From the NCBI GenBank assembly GCA_016713625.1, contig JADJOT010000010.1, positions 558,001 through 622,000 on the forward strand: 64,000 bases of DNA, in the 5' to 3' direction. The position numbers and the translations under genes are program-made. Source of the DNA: Candidatus Accumulibacter affinis. GTDB taxonomy: Bacteria > Pseudomonadota > Gammaproteobacteria > Burkholderiales > Rhodocyclaceae. The notes beneath the pieces are model-generated. The model saw nothing but the letters and a program-made list of their open reading frames with translations, was not told the DNA's origin and made no database searches. Within the stretch, counting starts at the first letter, position 1, and the number at the start of each line of letters is the position of its first letter. This document shows positions 49,240 to 57,916 of the stretch, piece by piece.

Positions 49240-50189
49240 GCCCTGCAATTGTCATTGAGGGGCTGAACAAGACCTATCCACGATCCTGGAGGACGCCAGC
49301 CTTCGAGGCGGTCCGCAAGCTTTCGTTAGCGATCCGCGAAGGCGAAGTCTTCGGCTTTATCGGCCCCAATGGCGCCGGCAAGAGTACTGCGATCAAGGTC
49401 TTGACCGGTGTCCTGCGACCCACCGCGGGGCGCGCCGAGCTGTTCGGCAAGGACGTGTCACTACCCGAGGCGCGCCGTGGCCTGGGATATGTACCGGAGA
49501 ACCCGAGTCTCTACGATTACCTGACGCCGCTGGAAATTCTGACGATGGGCCTGGCCATCCATGGCGTAAGGCCTCCCGATCCGCGGCAGCACTGCATGCA
49601 GTGGCTGGAGCGATTTGCTCTTGCGCAGGTTGCCAACAAACGCGTGCGCAGCTTCTCGAAGGGAATGACCCAGCGCGTTGCGCTGGCGCACGCACTGGCG
49701 ATCCAGCCGCGCCTGTTGATCCTCGATGAGCCGCTATCGGGTCTCGACCCGGTTGGTCGCAAGGATGTGGTCGACATTCTGGGCGATTATCGCGCTTCCG
49801 GCGGAACGATTTTTCTGACTTCGCATGTGCTGCACGATGTCGAACGCCTCGCCGACCGCTTCGGCTTGATCCATCGCGGCGAACTGCGAACGGTGCAAGC
49901 GCCAGGCGATCTGCTCCATGCCGAGCAAACGGTGACCGTGCGCTCGGCTGGCCCTGCCGCGGTGCCCGGATTCACTTCCGAGACCAGCGGGCGGTGGCGT
50001 GCCGATGTGCGTCGCGATCAACTCTGGCACTTACTCGACGTCCTTCGCGCGGCAGGGCATTCCGTGCTGGAGATACGCCCCTCCTTGACGCTCGAGGACG
50101 TGTTTTTCCGCTATTTGGAGGCAGAGCTGCCTCCGTCTCCGGGCAGTCAGCCAGATGGCGCCAGGTCACCGCAGGTGCAGCAAAGCTGA
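49236..50189 (+). CDS. ABC-2 type exporter ATP-binding protein
   Basis: A 317-residue ATPase with Walker A GPNGAGKSTAIKVLTG (about residue 43), signature SFSKGMTQRVALAHAL (about 138), Walker B LLILDEPLSGLDPVG and the switch region FLTSHVLHDVERLADR. The last 90 residues form a DrrA-type C-terminal extension. It is intact, unlike the two genes ahead of it. The exporter probably moves a polysaccharide, lipid or peptide linked to the pilin locus; substrate unknown. Confidence 0.9.
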   Translation: MSPAIVIEGLNKTYPRSWRTPAFEAVRKLSLAIREGEVFGFIGPNGAGKSTAIKVLTGVLRPTAGRAELFGKDVSLPEARRGLGYVPENPSLYDYLTPLEILTMGLAIHGVRPPDPRQHCMQWLERFALAQVANKRVRSFSKGMTQRVALAHALAIQPRLLILDEPLSGLDPVGRKDVVDILGDYRASGGTIFLTSHVLHDVERLADRFGLIHRGELRTVQAPGDLLHAEQTVTVRSAGPAAVPGFTSETSGRWRADVRRDQLWHLLDVLRAAGHSVLEIRPSLTLEDVFFRYLEAELPPSPGSQPDGARSPQVQQS

Positions 50190-50211
50190 ACCAGAGGCAA
50201 GCGAGGCCGGA

Positions 50212-51695
50212 TTACTCGGGACCGGTTGTGGGAGCAATCGGTCGCAGCCAGTGCCGGATCGGCGACGTGTCCTGGCGTCCGACATAGTGCGCTGCAGGCT
50301 GGCCGCCCTGGCGATCGGCAAGGGTGTGCTGGTAGTCTGGCGGCTTGCGCGGGAAGCTGGCCGCGCGCCAGAGTTCATTGAAGGCCGTGTGAGCGCCGAC
50401 GATGAGAAACAGGCAGGCAATCCACAGGGTCGACGGCGCCGAAGGCCAGTCTTGAGGAAGCAGCGTCTGCAGGCAGATCACGAGCAGAACGACCAGCGGC
50501 GGCGTGCTGACTCCGCAGGCCGAGGTCGTTGGAGGGTCCGAAACGGAGCAGCGGCAGCGCCAGAAGAACGATAACCGTCAGCCAGAATCCGGCGCGTGCC
50601 TCCCGGACCTGCGGCGCAATGACCAGCGCCAGGAACAGGAATTCACAGCTCACGAAGAGGAAGTAGGCGTGGAGCGATACCGGCTGCAAGGGGTAGCTGA
50701 CTGGGTTGGTCGCTGGCGATGTCGTGAGACCGCGTCAATGTGCCCCACGTCAATTAGAAGGAAAAGACCGATCGGCAAGGAGAACGCGGCTGCCGAAATG
50801 ATCGCGCCCCACGGCACCTTGTGCCAGCCAAATTTACGAATCCAGTTCCCTACCCCGAGCGCCACGAAAGGAAGCAGCCCGATCACCGCGAAGGGCGTCC
50901 AGATCAGCGTCAGTGGCAGCGCTGCGACCATGATACGGAGAAATTCTGCGCCATGGCGATGGCGGAAATAGAGCAGCGTGGCGATCCAGATTGGCAGGCA
51001 GTGGTTTGGCGCCCAGAGCAGTTGATTGGTAAGCGAGGGGTAACTCAAGGGAACCCACCATTCGAGGCGCAGCGGAAAAATGGGCATCGATTCGGTGGCG
51101 ATGACCACACCAAGGAAGTCCATGCCGCTGAAAAAGATCACCACGAAAAGTGCTACTGTCAGCCGCCAACCGCCCCGGCGGGGAAGCGGAAGGAGCAACA
51201 GGAAAATCAGTACCCCCGCAGCGGTCCAGACATAGACGGCGAGATCAAGATGTGCCAGGCCAAAGATCTTCCCGAACAACGCCGGTGGCAGAAAGAATCC
51301 GATGGCTGAGCGAAGGATCAGCGCGCTCCCTTGCGACGAAAGGGAGTAGTGCACCGGCCAATCGAAGTTGATGAGATCGCCGAGAACCGCATCGCGGATT
51401 TGCCAGTCGGGGTTGGCATGCATGAAATGGCTACCACCGCCAAAAGCCGACCACGCACAACTCGTCACGACGATCACGAGCAGGGCGGATCGGGAACGGC
51501 CTGAACGCTCAACATTGATTGGCCCGGACTGAAGCGCGAACAAGGATATAACAGCATGCCGGCGCCAAGCAGCAGGGCAATGGAGGTGCGAAACCAGCCG
51601 AACAGAAAAATCAGGTTGGGTAGCGCCAGATAAGCCAGCGCGCACGCCGTCAAGCCGTCGGCCTGGTGTGGCGCGCCAATCAGGATCTCTGCCAT
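50212..51695 (-). pseudogene. Polytopic membrane protein gene with three frameshifts
   Basis: Four consecutive frames on the minus strand join into one protein of about 490 residues: MAEILIGAPHQADGLTACAL to MLLYP; SLFALQSGPINVERSGRSRS through the long central part to VGHIDA; TTSPATNPVSYPLQPVSLHA to FGPSNDLGL; and VSTPPLVVLLVICLQTLLPQ to the stop at 50212. Shifts fall near 51547, 50733 and 50517. The protein has about ten hydrophobic helices and a motif PSLTNQLLWAPNHCLPIWIA; it resembles membrane-bound sugar-transfer or polymer proteins, but no family is sure. It follows the glycosyltransferase gene by 33 bases. Confidence 0.65.
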
Positions 51696-51727
51696 CCTGG
51701 TCTGCCTTCCAGAACCTACAGGCGGTT

Positions 51728-52708
51728 CTAGTTCAGCAGCCCTGCATCACCGATGTTCCCTTTTTCATCACCCGGCCTAGGCAAATTGACGCGCTCCTTC
51801 TCGACCACCAAAGGCCGTTTCATCACTTGGGTGTGGATGGCAGCGATATACTCGCCAAGGACGCCGATGAAGAAAAGCTGTACCGAAGCAAAGAAGAAGA
51901 AGCCGATCACTACCGGCGCGACACCGACCGAGAACTGGTCCCACCGGATCAGCTTGTAGACCAGGTAGCCGATTGCCACCAGCAGGCTGAGGGCCGAAAG
52001 TCCGAAACCGGCCATCGTGGCCAGCCGTATCGGCACCTTCGAGTGGCTGGTGATGCCGAGGATGGCCATGTCGTAGAGCGTGTAGAAGTTGTTCTTGCTG
52101 ATGCCGCGGACTCGGTGCGGCTGGACGAACGGGATTTCGGCATGTGCGAAGCCGATATCGGCAATCAGGCCGCGAAAGTAGGGGTACGGATCGTCGGTCT
52201 GGCGAATGATTTCGACCACCGATCGGTCGTACAGCCCGAAGCCAGTGAAGTTCGGGATCAGCCGGGTCTCCGAGATGCGCCCAATGGTCGCGTAGAAGAG
52301 GCGGCGCAGCAGCGACATCGCCGTGGTGTGCTGGCTGCTCGGCTTCACTCCCGCGACGACACGGTAGCCTTGCTCCCACTGGTCGATGAATGCCGGGATC
52401 AGTTCCGGAGGTTCCTGCAGGTCCGACGCCATGGCAATGACGGCATCGCCGCGCGCCTGTAGCAGGGCATGCATTGGCGACCGGATGTGACCGAAGTTGC
52501 GGGTGTTGACGATCAGTTTGACGCGCTTGTCGCGGGCGGCAAGGGCCTTGATCCTGGCGACGGTGGCATCGGTCGAGGCATTGTCGATGAAGATGTGTTC
52601 GTAGTCGTAAGCGGGCAGACCATCGAACTGGGCGCGGATGCGCGCGTGCAGTTCGTCGACGTTGTCCTCTTCGTTGAAACAGCCGGTGACGATGCTGATC
52701 AGTTTCAT
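51728..52708 (-). CDS. Family 2 glycosyltransferase with C-terminal membrane helices
   Basis: A 326-residue enzyme of the DPM1/GtrB/ArnC type: ISIVTGCFNEEDNVDELHAR at the start, FIDNASTDATVARI, ASDLQEPPELIPAFIDQW (DxQ metal motif, about residue 95) and two C-terminal membrane helices (about 235-290). Such enzymes transfer a sugar to polyprenyl phosphate. It belongs to the leftward polysaccharide cluster, after the NeuB-like gene. Confidence 0.9.
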   Translation of the reverse strand: MKLISIVTGCFNEEDNVDELHARIRAQFDGLPAYDYEHIFIDNASTDATVARIKALAARDKRVKLIVNTRNFGHIRSPMHALLQARGDAVIAMASDLQEPPELIPAFIDQWEQGYRVVAGVKPSSQHTTAMSLLRRLFYATIGRISETRLIPNFTGFGLYDRSVVEIIRQTDDPYPYFRGLIADIGFAHAEIPFVQPHRVRGISKNNFYTLYDMAILGITSHSKVPIRLATMAGFGLSALSLLVAIGYLVYKLIRWDQFSVGVAPVVIGFFFFASVQLFFIGVLGEYIAAIHTQVMKRPLVVEKERVNLPRPGDEKGNIGDAGLLN

Positions 52709-52717
52709 TGCATCCAG

Positions 52718-53818
52718 TCACAGGCCGCGCTGATAAATCAGCGCCTTGAGCTGCTCGTTGTCCGCGTAGGGGCTGTCGATCATGTCGATCATCAGCGGGC
52801 CGTCGGCCGCCACGTCGCGCAGCAAACGCTCGCCACGCATCAGCTCGCGGCAGGAGATCTGGCCTTTCTGCAGGGGGATCGCGAGATAAATGTCCTCATC
52901 GCAGAGGGCATGACCTTGCCGGAGGGCGGTGCGGGCGTAGACGCCGCGCACCAGCGCGTCGAGATACTGGATCTCGCGGCGCAGCGGGATTCGTTTCTGG
53001 CTGCCGGGGGCTCCGCACATTTCGACGGCCCGTTTGTGCGCCTTCAACCACTCGTCGATCTGGTGCGGCAGGCTGCAATACTCGGCTGCCTGGCTGCCGT
53101 CAGCGGCGATGTCGATATGCCGTTCAAAGGTGCGAGCGCCCTTGGCGTAGGCGATGGCGATTGATGTCTGCCAATCCCGATGCTCGTGTGTCGAGAAGCC
53201 GATGACGTTGAGGGGGTAGCGTCGGCGCAGGAAATCGATCTGGTTCAGCTCGATTTCGTGGTCCTCGGACGGATAAAGGGAGACGCAATGGTTGATGGCC
53301 AGGGGAATCGCGCGCCGCCTGAAGAATTTGACGAGGTCGTCAACGTCTTTCAGCGACGAACCGCCGGTAGACACGATCACCGGCTTCTTCGTGGTGGCAA
53401 TCTTCTCGATCAGGATCCAGTCGTTGATGTCGGAACTGGCAATCTTGAGGATCTCGACCCTCAGTTCGGCGCAGAGCTCCACCGAGCGCTCGTCGAAAGG
53501 CGTGGCCATCGGGATGCAGCCAGCCTGCCGGATGGCGGCGGTAAGCCTGGCGTACTCGCCCTTGGAAAGGCGGGTGTCGAGCGTCCTCTGGATGTAGCGG
53601 ATGTCACTGCGCTCGCGGAAATCCTTGTGGATGAAGGCGTCGACGTCTCGAAGCTGCAGCTTGATCGCCGCCTTGACGTTATTGAAGCGGACAATCCGCG
53701 AAAAGTCGGTGACGATTCGCAGCCCGCGTTCAAGTCGTCCCTGGTGGTTGTTTGCAAGTTCGAGGACGAACAGGTCTTCAAAAACCTCCGCGGCGGGCGA
53801 GTTGTGCGAATCGATCAT
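52718..53818 (-). CDS. NeuB/SpsE-family synthase (N-acetylneuraminate synthase-like)
   Basis: From ATG 53818, 366 residues: a TIM-barrel with VLELANNHQGRLERGLRIV (NeuB-type start), ATPFDERSVELCAEL (about residue 107), LKIASSDINDWILIEKIATT and VIVSTGGSSLKDVDDLV (about 145), GFSTHEHRDW (about 215), then a C-terminal antifreeze/SAF-like domain (VRGVYARTALRQGHALCDED). The family condenses phosphoenolpyruvate with a hexosamine derivative to form nonulosonic acids. The sequence is divergent and no neuA, neuC or pseB-type genes are in the window, so the exact sugar is open. Confidence 0.8.
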   Translation of the reverse strand: MIDSHNSPAAEVFEDLFVLELANNHQGRLERGLRIVTDFSRIVRFNNVKAAIKLQLRDVDAFIHKDFRERSDIRYIQRTLDTRLSKGEYARLTAAIRQAGCIPMATPFDERSVELCAELRVEILKIASSDINDWILIEKIATTKKPVIVSTGGSSLKDVDDLVKFFRRRAIPLAINHCVSLYPSEDHEIELNQIDFLRRRYPLNVIGFSTHEHRDWQTSIAIAYAKGARTFERHIDIAADGSQAAEYCSLPHQIDEWLKAHKRAVEMCGAPGSQKRIPLRREIQYLDALVRGVYARTALRQGHALCDEDIYLAIPLQKGQISCRELMRGERLLRDVAADGPLMIDMIDSPYADNEQLKALIYQRGL

Positions 53819-53879
53819 GGTCCTGGTGCGCGAGGGAGAGGTCGTCAATGGTTCTACGGCGATGTCCCGAGTGGAACAC

Positions 53880-53901
53880 TGAGGGGTACAAGAACCCCTC
53901 A
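53880..53901 (-). terminator. Hairpin behind the Rpn-type gene
   Basis: TGAGGGGT (53880..53887) and ACCCCTCA (53894..53901) form a perfect eight-pair stem with an ACAAGA loop. It lies 11 bases after the stop of the Rpn-type gene and 62 bases before the NeuB-like start. There is no T-run, so it may act as a weak or rho-aided terminator. Confidence 0.5.
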
Positions 53902-53911
53902 AGTCACCTGA

Positions 53912-54946
53912 TCAGTTCTGGGTCGGCGTGAACACCGCGTCCATATGCGGCGCGTTGATGGCTGCGTCGAACCAGGCTTCGATCTGTTCGAGCTTGGCGG
54001 CCATGATCTGCTCGACAATGGCTGGAGGGATCGGGCCGAATCGCCGTACAAGCAGGCGTTGCAGAGCAAGCGACTGGCCTTCGAGGTTGCCTTCGAGCTT
54101 GCCTTAGAGCTTGCCTTCGAGCTTGCCTTCGTGTTTGCCAATCTGCAAACCCCTTTGCTCGCCGATCAGGATGCCCTCCGCTACTGCCTTGGCTTGCCAT
54201 TGATCAATACTCGTCTCCAACATTTCAGTTCCTTTCAGAAGTTTATTCAGCGCCGGCAGTGACAGCCCAGGCATCTTCCGGCTCAACCGGTATCGCATCC
54301 AGCGCATGATGACTCGGTCTATCGTCTGCTTGAACGGGGACCGGGCAACTGCCTGACCAAGATAGCGGATGGCCTGTTTCGTATCTTCCGTGTCGCGGGG
54401 GTGCTCCATCCGGAAGATGGCCGCCATCACTCGTTGCAAGCCCTCCAGATACTCCGCGCTAAACCGGCCCTCGTCGAGCAACCAGAACCTGAGTCTCGGC
54501 TGGAACGGCGTCAGCACCGCCGGGTGGGGCTGGATCAGGTCGAAGATCTCCGGGCTGCGGTTCCAGCGTGCATCGCCATTGTAGAGCACCATCGGCAGCA
54601 CCGGCGGCAGCCCGTTGACCGGGTCGATGGTCTTGCTGCGCACCAGATGGTCGTAAAGCGCCGCAACGTACTGCATCATCCGCACCGGCATGCCATGGTC
54701 GATGGTCGACTGAAATTCGAGCAGCAGGTAAAGGTAGATGCGTTGCCCTTGCAACTTGATGGACCACACCACATCGTTTTCGCGCTTTTTCATCGCCGGG
54801 GTGATGAAGTTGCCAGGTTCCGAGCGGAGCGTCGTATAGTCCAGAAGTTCCGTCACGCCAGGCGGAGCAAACACCTCCAGCAACTCTCGCACCAGGTCAG
54901 CGTGCGAAAAAAGGTATTTGTAGCCGGTGTCGTGCAGGTGCACCAT
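53912..54946 (-). pseudogene. Rpn/YhgA-type PD-(D/E)XK nuclease family gene with an ochre codon
   Basis: ATG 54946 starts MVHLHDTGYKYLFSHADLVR, typical of Rpn/YhgA proteins, with DVVWSIKLQ and YLYLLLEFQSTID carrying PD-(D/E)XK-like residues. The protein stops at TAA 54104..54106 after 280 codons, inside a stretch of EGKL repeats, but the same frame continues (GKLEGNLEGQSLALQRLLVR and onward) to TGA 53912. One G-to-T change of a GAA codon explains it. The catalytic part is complete, so the truncated protein may still work. Full-length relatives have the repeat-rich tail. Confidence 0.8.
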
Positions 54947-55067
54947 GGCGTCGATTGTAGTGTCTCGGCAGGGGGCGCGTAAAACCATACGGGAAAGGCG
55001 GTGGTAATCGCGGCGAAGGGGCGGAACCGCGCAGCACAGGCGGCCGCTGGCCGACCGTTGGCGTTGA

Positions 55068-56891
55068 TCAACGGCCGCTGACGCCTTTGGGTGGAAACTG
55101 GTTGCGCGCAAGTTCTTCTCGGTCGAGGAAAGGGTACATGTCCTCGGTCGATGCGGATACGATGCTGCCATCGTCGAGTTGCCGCGAACTCATGCGCGGT
55201 TCGAACTGCTGCGCTGCATCGAGAATGACCTGGCACAACAGCGGGCCGGGTGCGTCCAGGATTGCCGGCAGCCGCTCCGCGAAGTCGGCGGTGTCGAGGC
55301 GACAAGCCGCGATGCCGAAGGCCTTGGCGACGGCAACGAAATCGGGCAGTGTGACGCCGGAATCCGGCCCGGCTCCGGCCAGGCGACCGAAGAAGTTTGT
55401 CTGCGAGGTACGGATCGACAGGTAACCGCGGTTGTCGAGGACGAAGATCTTGATCGGCAGCCGGTGCTGGGCGATCGTCTGCAGTTCCTGCAGGTTCATC
55501 ATGATGCTGCCGTCGCCGGCGAGGCAGATGACACGACGCTGCAGCCCCCGGCTGCTGAGCGCCCCGTAATACGCGCCAATCGCCGCCGGCAGGTCGTAGC
55601 CCATCGAGGCGCTGCCCGAGTTCGAGAACATGCGCATGCCGCGCCTGATCGCTCCCGCCTGGAAGGGAACGATGGTGGCGGTGGCGTTGCCACAGGCGAC
55701 GATGTCGTCTTCGGCAAGCAGCTCGAACAGCCTCTCGACGAAGTGGTAGGGGTTGATCCTGCCATGGAACTCGCGATGCTTCGCCAGTACCGCCGGATAA
55801 TCGTTGACGCGCTGCCGGCACCAGGCCAGCCAGCGCTCGTGTTCCGGATTGCGCGGCAGCGGCTGCTCCTCGAGCCGCACGTCCAGCACCTGCAGGAAAT
55901 GGCGCAGGTCGCAGCAGATGGCGAGGTCGGGTCGAACCAGCGGCTTTTCGAGCTCGGCCGGGTCGATGTCTACCTGGATTTTGAAGGCGCGTGGCGCGAA
56001 TGCCTGCCAGTTGTAGCTCACCTGCCGGATATTGAGGCGGCTGCCGAGGATCAGCAGCAGGTCGGCGTTCTGGACGGTGAAGTTGCCGGCGCGCGTGCCG
56101 ATGGTGCCGGGGCGACCGCAAAACAATGGGTCATCAGAGGCGATCAGATCGTGCGTCCAGGCGGTGGTGACGGGGATGCCGAGGTGGCGGATCACCGAGT
56201 CCAATCCTCCCGTGGCGCGGGCCGCCCGGACGCCACTACCGGCGAGGATCACCGGCCTGCGTGCAGCGCGCAGGCGATCGACGATCGCCGTCACCTGCTC
56301 GGCGGAAGGCAGTTCGGCCGCCACTGCGGGCGGCACGAAGCGCCGCAGGCGGTTCGGATCGATCACCGCGCTTTGCACGTCGATCGGAATGTCCAGCCAG
56401 ACCGGCCCGGGGCGACCGGAAGTCGCCAGGTGCAAGGCCTGATCGAGATGCCAGGCGATATCCTCGGGGCGGTCGACCAGCGCTGCATACTTGCTGATGC
56501 CGCGTACCATGGCGATGATGTCGTTCTCTTGGTCGCCCAGTTGCCGCAGTCCCGGCACAGGCGTGGTCGCCAGACAGGTGCCACGCTTGACCTGGCCGGA
56601 GATGATGATCATCGGGATCGAGTCGGTCCACGCGCCAAACACACCATTCAGTGCATTGATGCCACCTGGACCGGTGGTGACGTTCACAATCGGTGGCATG
56701 GCGGCGATGCGCGCGTAGGCCTCGGCGGCCATCGCTGCGGCTTGCTCGTGGTGGAAGTAGCTTGGGCGGATGGCTGGATGATGCGCGAGCGCGTCATTGA
56801 GGAACATGGCGCCGCCGCCGGTGACGATAAATGCGTCGAAAAGGCCGGCCTTCGCCAATTGATCGGCGAGAAATCGCACCACTGTAGTCAT
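55068..56891 (-). CDS. Thiamine-pyrophosphate-dependent enzyme, acetolactate-synthase-like
   Basis: From ATG 56891, 607 residues with the three-domain layout of the family: N-terminal Pyr domain with the catalytic glutamate (SYFHHEQAAAMAAEAYARIA, about residue 45), a central domain (VILAGSGVRAARATGGLDSV) and the TPP-binding PP domain (CLAGDGSIMMNLQELQTIAQ, then VLDNRGYLSI, about 440). Its position among glycosyltransferases argues for a sugar-modifying role, such as YerE-like addition of a two-carbon branch to a nucleotide keto-sugar, rather than branched-chain amino acid synthesis; this is inference. It overlaps the next glycosyltransferase by four bases. Confidence 0.8.
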   Translation of the reverse strand: MTTVVRFLADQLAKAGLFDAFIVTGGGAMFLNDALAHHPAIRPSYFHHEQAAAMAAEAYARIAAMPPIVNVTTGPGGINALNGVFGAWTDSIPMIIISGQVKRGTCLATTPVPGLRQLGDQENDIIAMVRGISKYAALVDRPEDIAWHLDQALHLATSGRPGPVWLDIPIDVQSAVIDPNRLRRFVPPAVAAELPSAEQVTAIVDRLRAARRPVILAGSGVRAARATGGLDSVIRHLGIPVTTAWTHDLIASDDPLFCGRPGTIGTRAGNFTVQNADLLLILGSRLNIRQVSYNWQAFAPRAFKIQVDIDPAELEKPLVRPDLAICCDLRHFLQVLDVRLEEQPLPRNPEHERWLAWCRQRVNDYPAVLAKHREFHGRINPYHFVERLFELLAEDDIVACGNATATIVPFQAGAIRRGMRMFSNSGSASMGYDLPAAIGAYYGALSSRGLQRRVICLAGDGSIMMNLQELQTIAQHRLPIKIFVLDNRGYLSIRTSQTNFFGRLAGAGPDSGVTLPDFVAVAKAFGIAACRLDTADFAERLPAILDAPGPLLCQVILDAAQQFEPRMSSRQLDDGSIVSASTEDMYPFLDREELARNQFPPKGVSGR

Positions 56892-57916
56892 GGTCGGGGT
56901 CTTTGAATGTCGGGATGCGACTCTGGACAGGGCTCGAACTTGCCGCGTGATCCGTACCAGACGGCGCGACGGATCAGGGCCAGCCGGCGCCAGGCCGTGC
57001 GGAAATCGGTCGAACGGAACAACGCCAAGTAAACAATGCCGAGCCAAAAGCCGATTCCGTTGAGCAGGTATAGCGCGCGATTCGTCATCCGCGAGCGATA
57101 GAAGATGAAGGCATTGCGCAGGTCGAGAAAGATCTGCAGGTCGGAAGTTTTTGGCGAAAAGGCCGGGTGGGCGCGTTCGTCGCGTGCGTGCCAAGATGTG
57201 TCGAGATCGTGGATCACGGCATCGGCGCATAGATGGATCGAAACACCACGGCGGACCAGACGGTCGGTGAAGTCCAGATCGTCGTAATAGCAGAAGTAAC
57301 GCTGGTCAGGCATTTCCGACAATAGCAACGCCTCTCGGCGAAGAAATAGACCACCGTAGGCGGCTACGCCGATGCGCACGAGCGAGTTTGCCGGCATGGT
57401 GTTGAGTTCGCAAGCCAGGTCGCGGGGGCCGAGTTGCCGGCGCAGGAGGTGTCGCTCGTTGACGAAATTGAACCAGCCGTAGGTGTTTACTCGGCCGATC
57501 GGGTTGACGCCTTCACGGACGACGACACGCTGCCAGGGTTGGGAGGGCCGGAAGGCCTGCAGCGCGACGAGGGGGCCGCCGCCTAGTCGTACGTGGGCGG
57601 CAAAGAGTCGGTCGAGGCAGTCCGCAGCCGGTAGATTGTCGTCGTCGAGCAGGAGGTAGTATTCGGCTTCGAGTTGCAAGGCGGCTTCGATGCCGGTGCG
57701 GAATCCGCCAGCGCTGCCGAGGTTGGTGTCGTTCTTTACGATCACCAGCCGGCGGTTAGCGGGATCGTGCGCAGGGGGGGCATTTCCGTTGAAGACGGCG
57801 ACAACACGCAGAGGACCAAGCGTCGCCAGGCGTTCGAGGACCTGCGTGAGGAGGTGGTTTCGGTTCCCGTAGGTTACGACGATTACGACAAGTTTTGTCC
57901 GACAGTCAGCACTCAT
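56888..57916 (-). CDS. Family 2 glycosyltransferase
   Basis: A 342-residue GT-A enzyme: VVIVVTYGNRNHLLTQVLER at the start, LGSAGGFRTGIEAAL (about residue 67), the metal motif LLLDDDNLPAADCL (about 92) and YYDDLDFTDRLVRRGVSIHL (about 235). A hydrophobic C-terminal segment (LYLLNGIGFWLGIVYLALF) may bind the membrane. It resembles galactofuranosyl- or rhamnosyltransferases of O-antigen clusters; donor unknown. Its start overlaps the upstream gene by 11 bases. Confidence 0.87.
   Translation of the reverse strand: MSADCRTKLVVIVVTYGNRNHLLTQVLERLATLGPLRVVAVFNGNAPPAHDPANRRLVIVKNDTNLGSAGGFRTGIEAALQLEAEYYLLLDDDNLPAADCLDRLFAAHVRLGGGPLVALQAFRPSQPWQRVVVREGVNPIGRVNTYGWFNFVNERHLLRRQLGPRDLACELNTMPANSLVRIGVAAYGGLFLRREALLLSEMPDQRYFCYYDDLDFTDRLVRRGVSIHLCADAVIHDLDTSWHARDERAHPAFSPKTSDLQIFLDLRNAFIFYRSRMTNRALYLLNGIGFWLGIVYLALFRSTDFRTAWRRLALIRRAVWYGSRGKFEPCPESHPDIQRPRP

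Noticed and set aside
55179..56906. 575-codon plus-strand ORF opposite the TPP enzyme
   Set aside because: The minus-strand gene has complete Pyr and PP domains; the antisense frame has no recognisable protein features.
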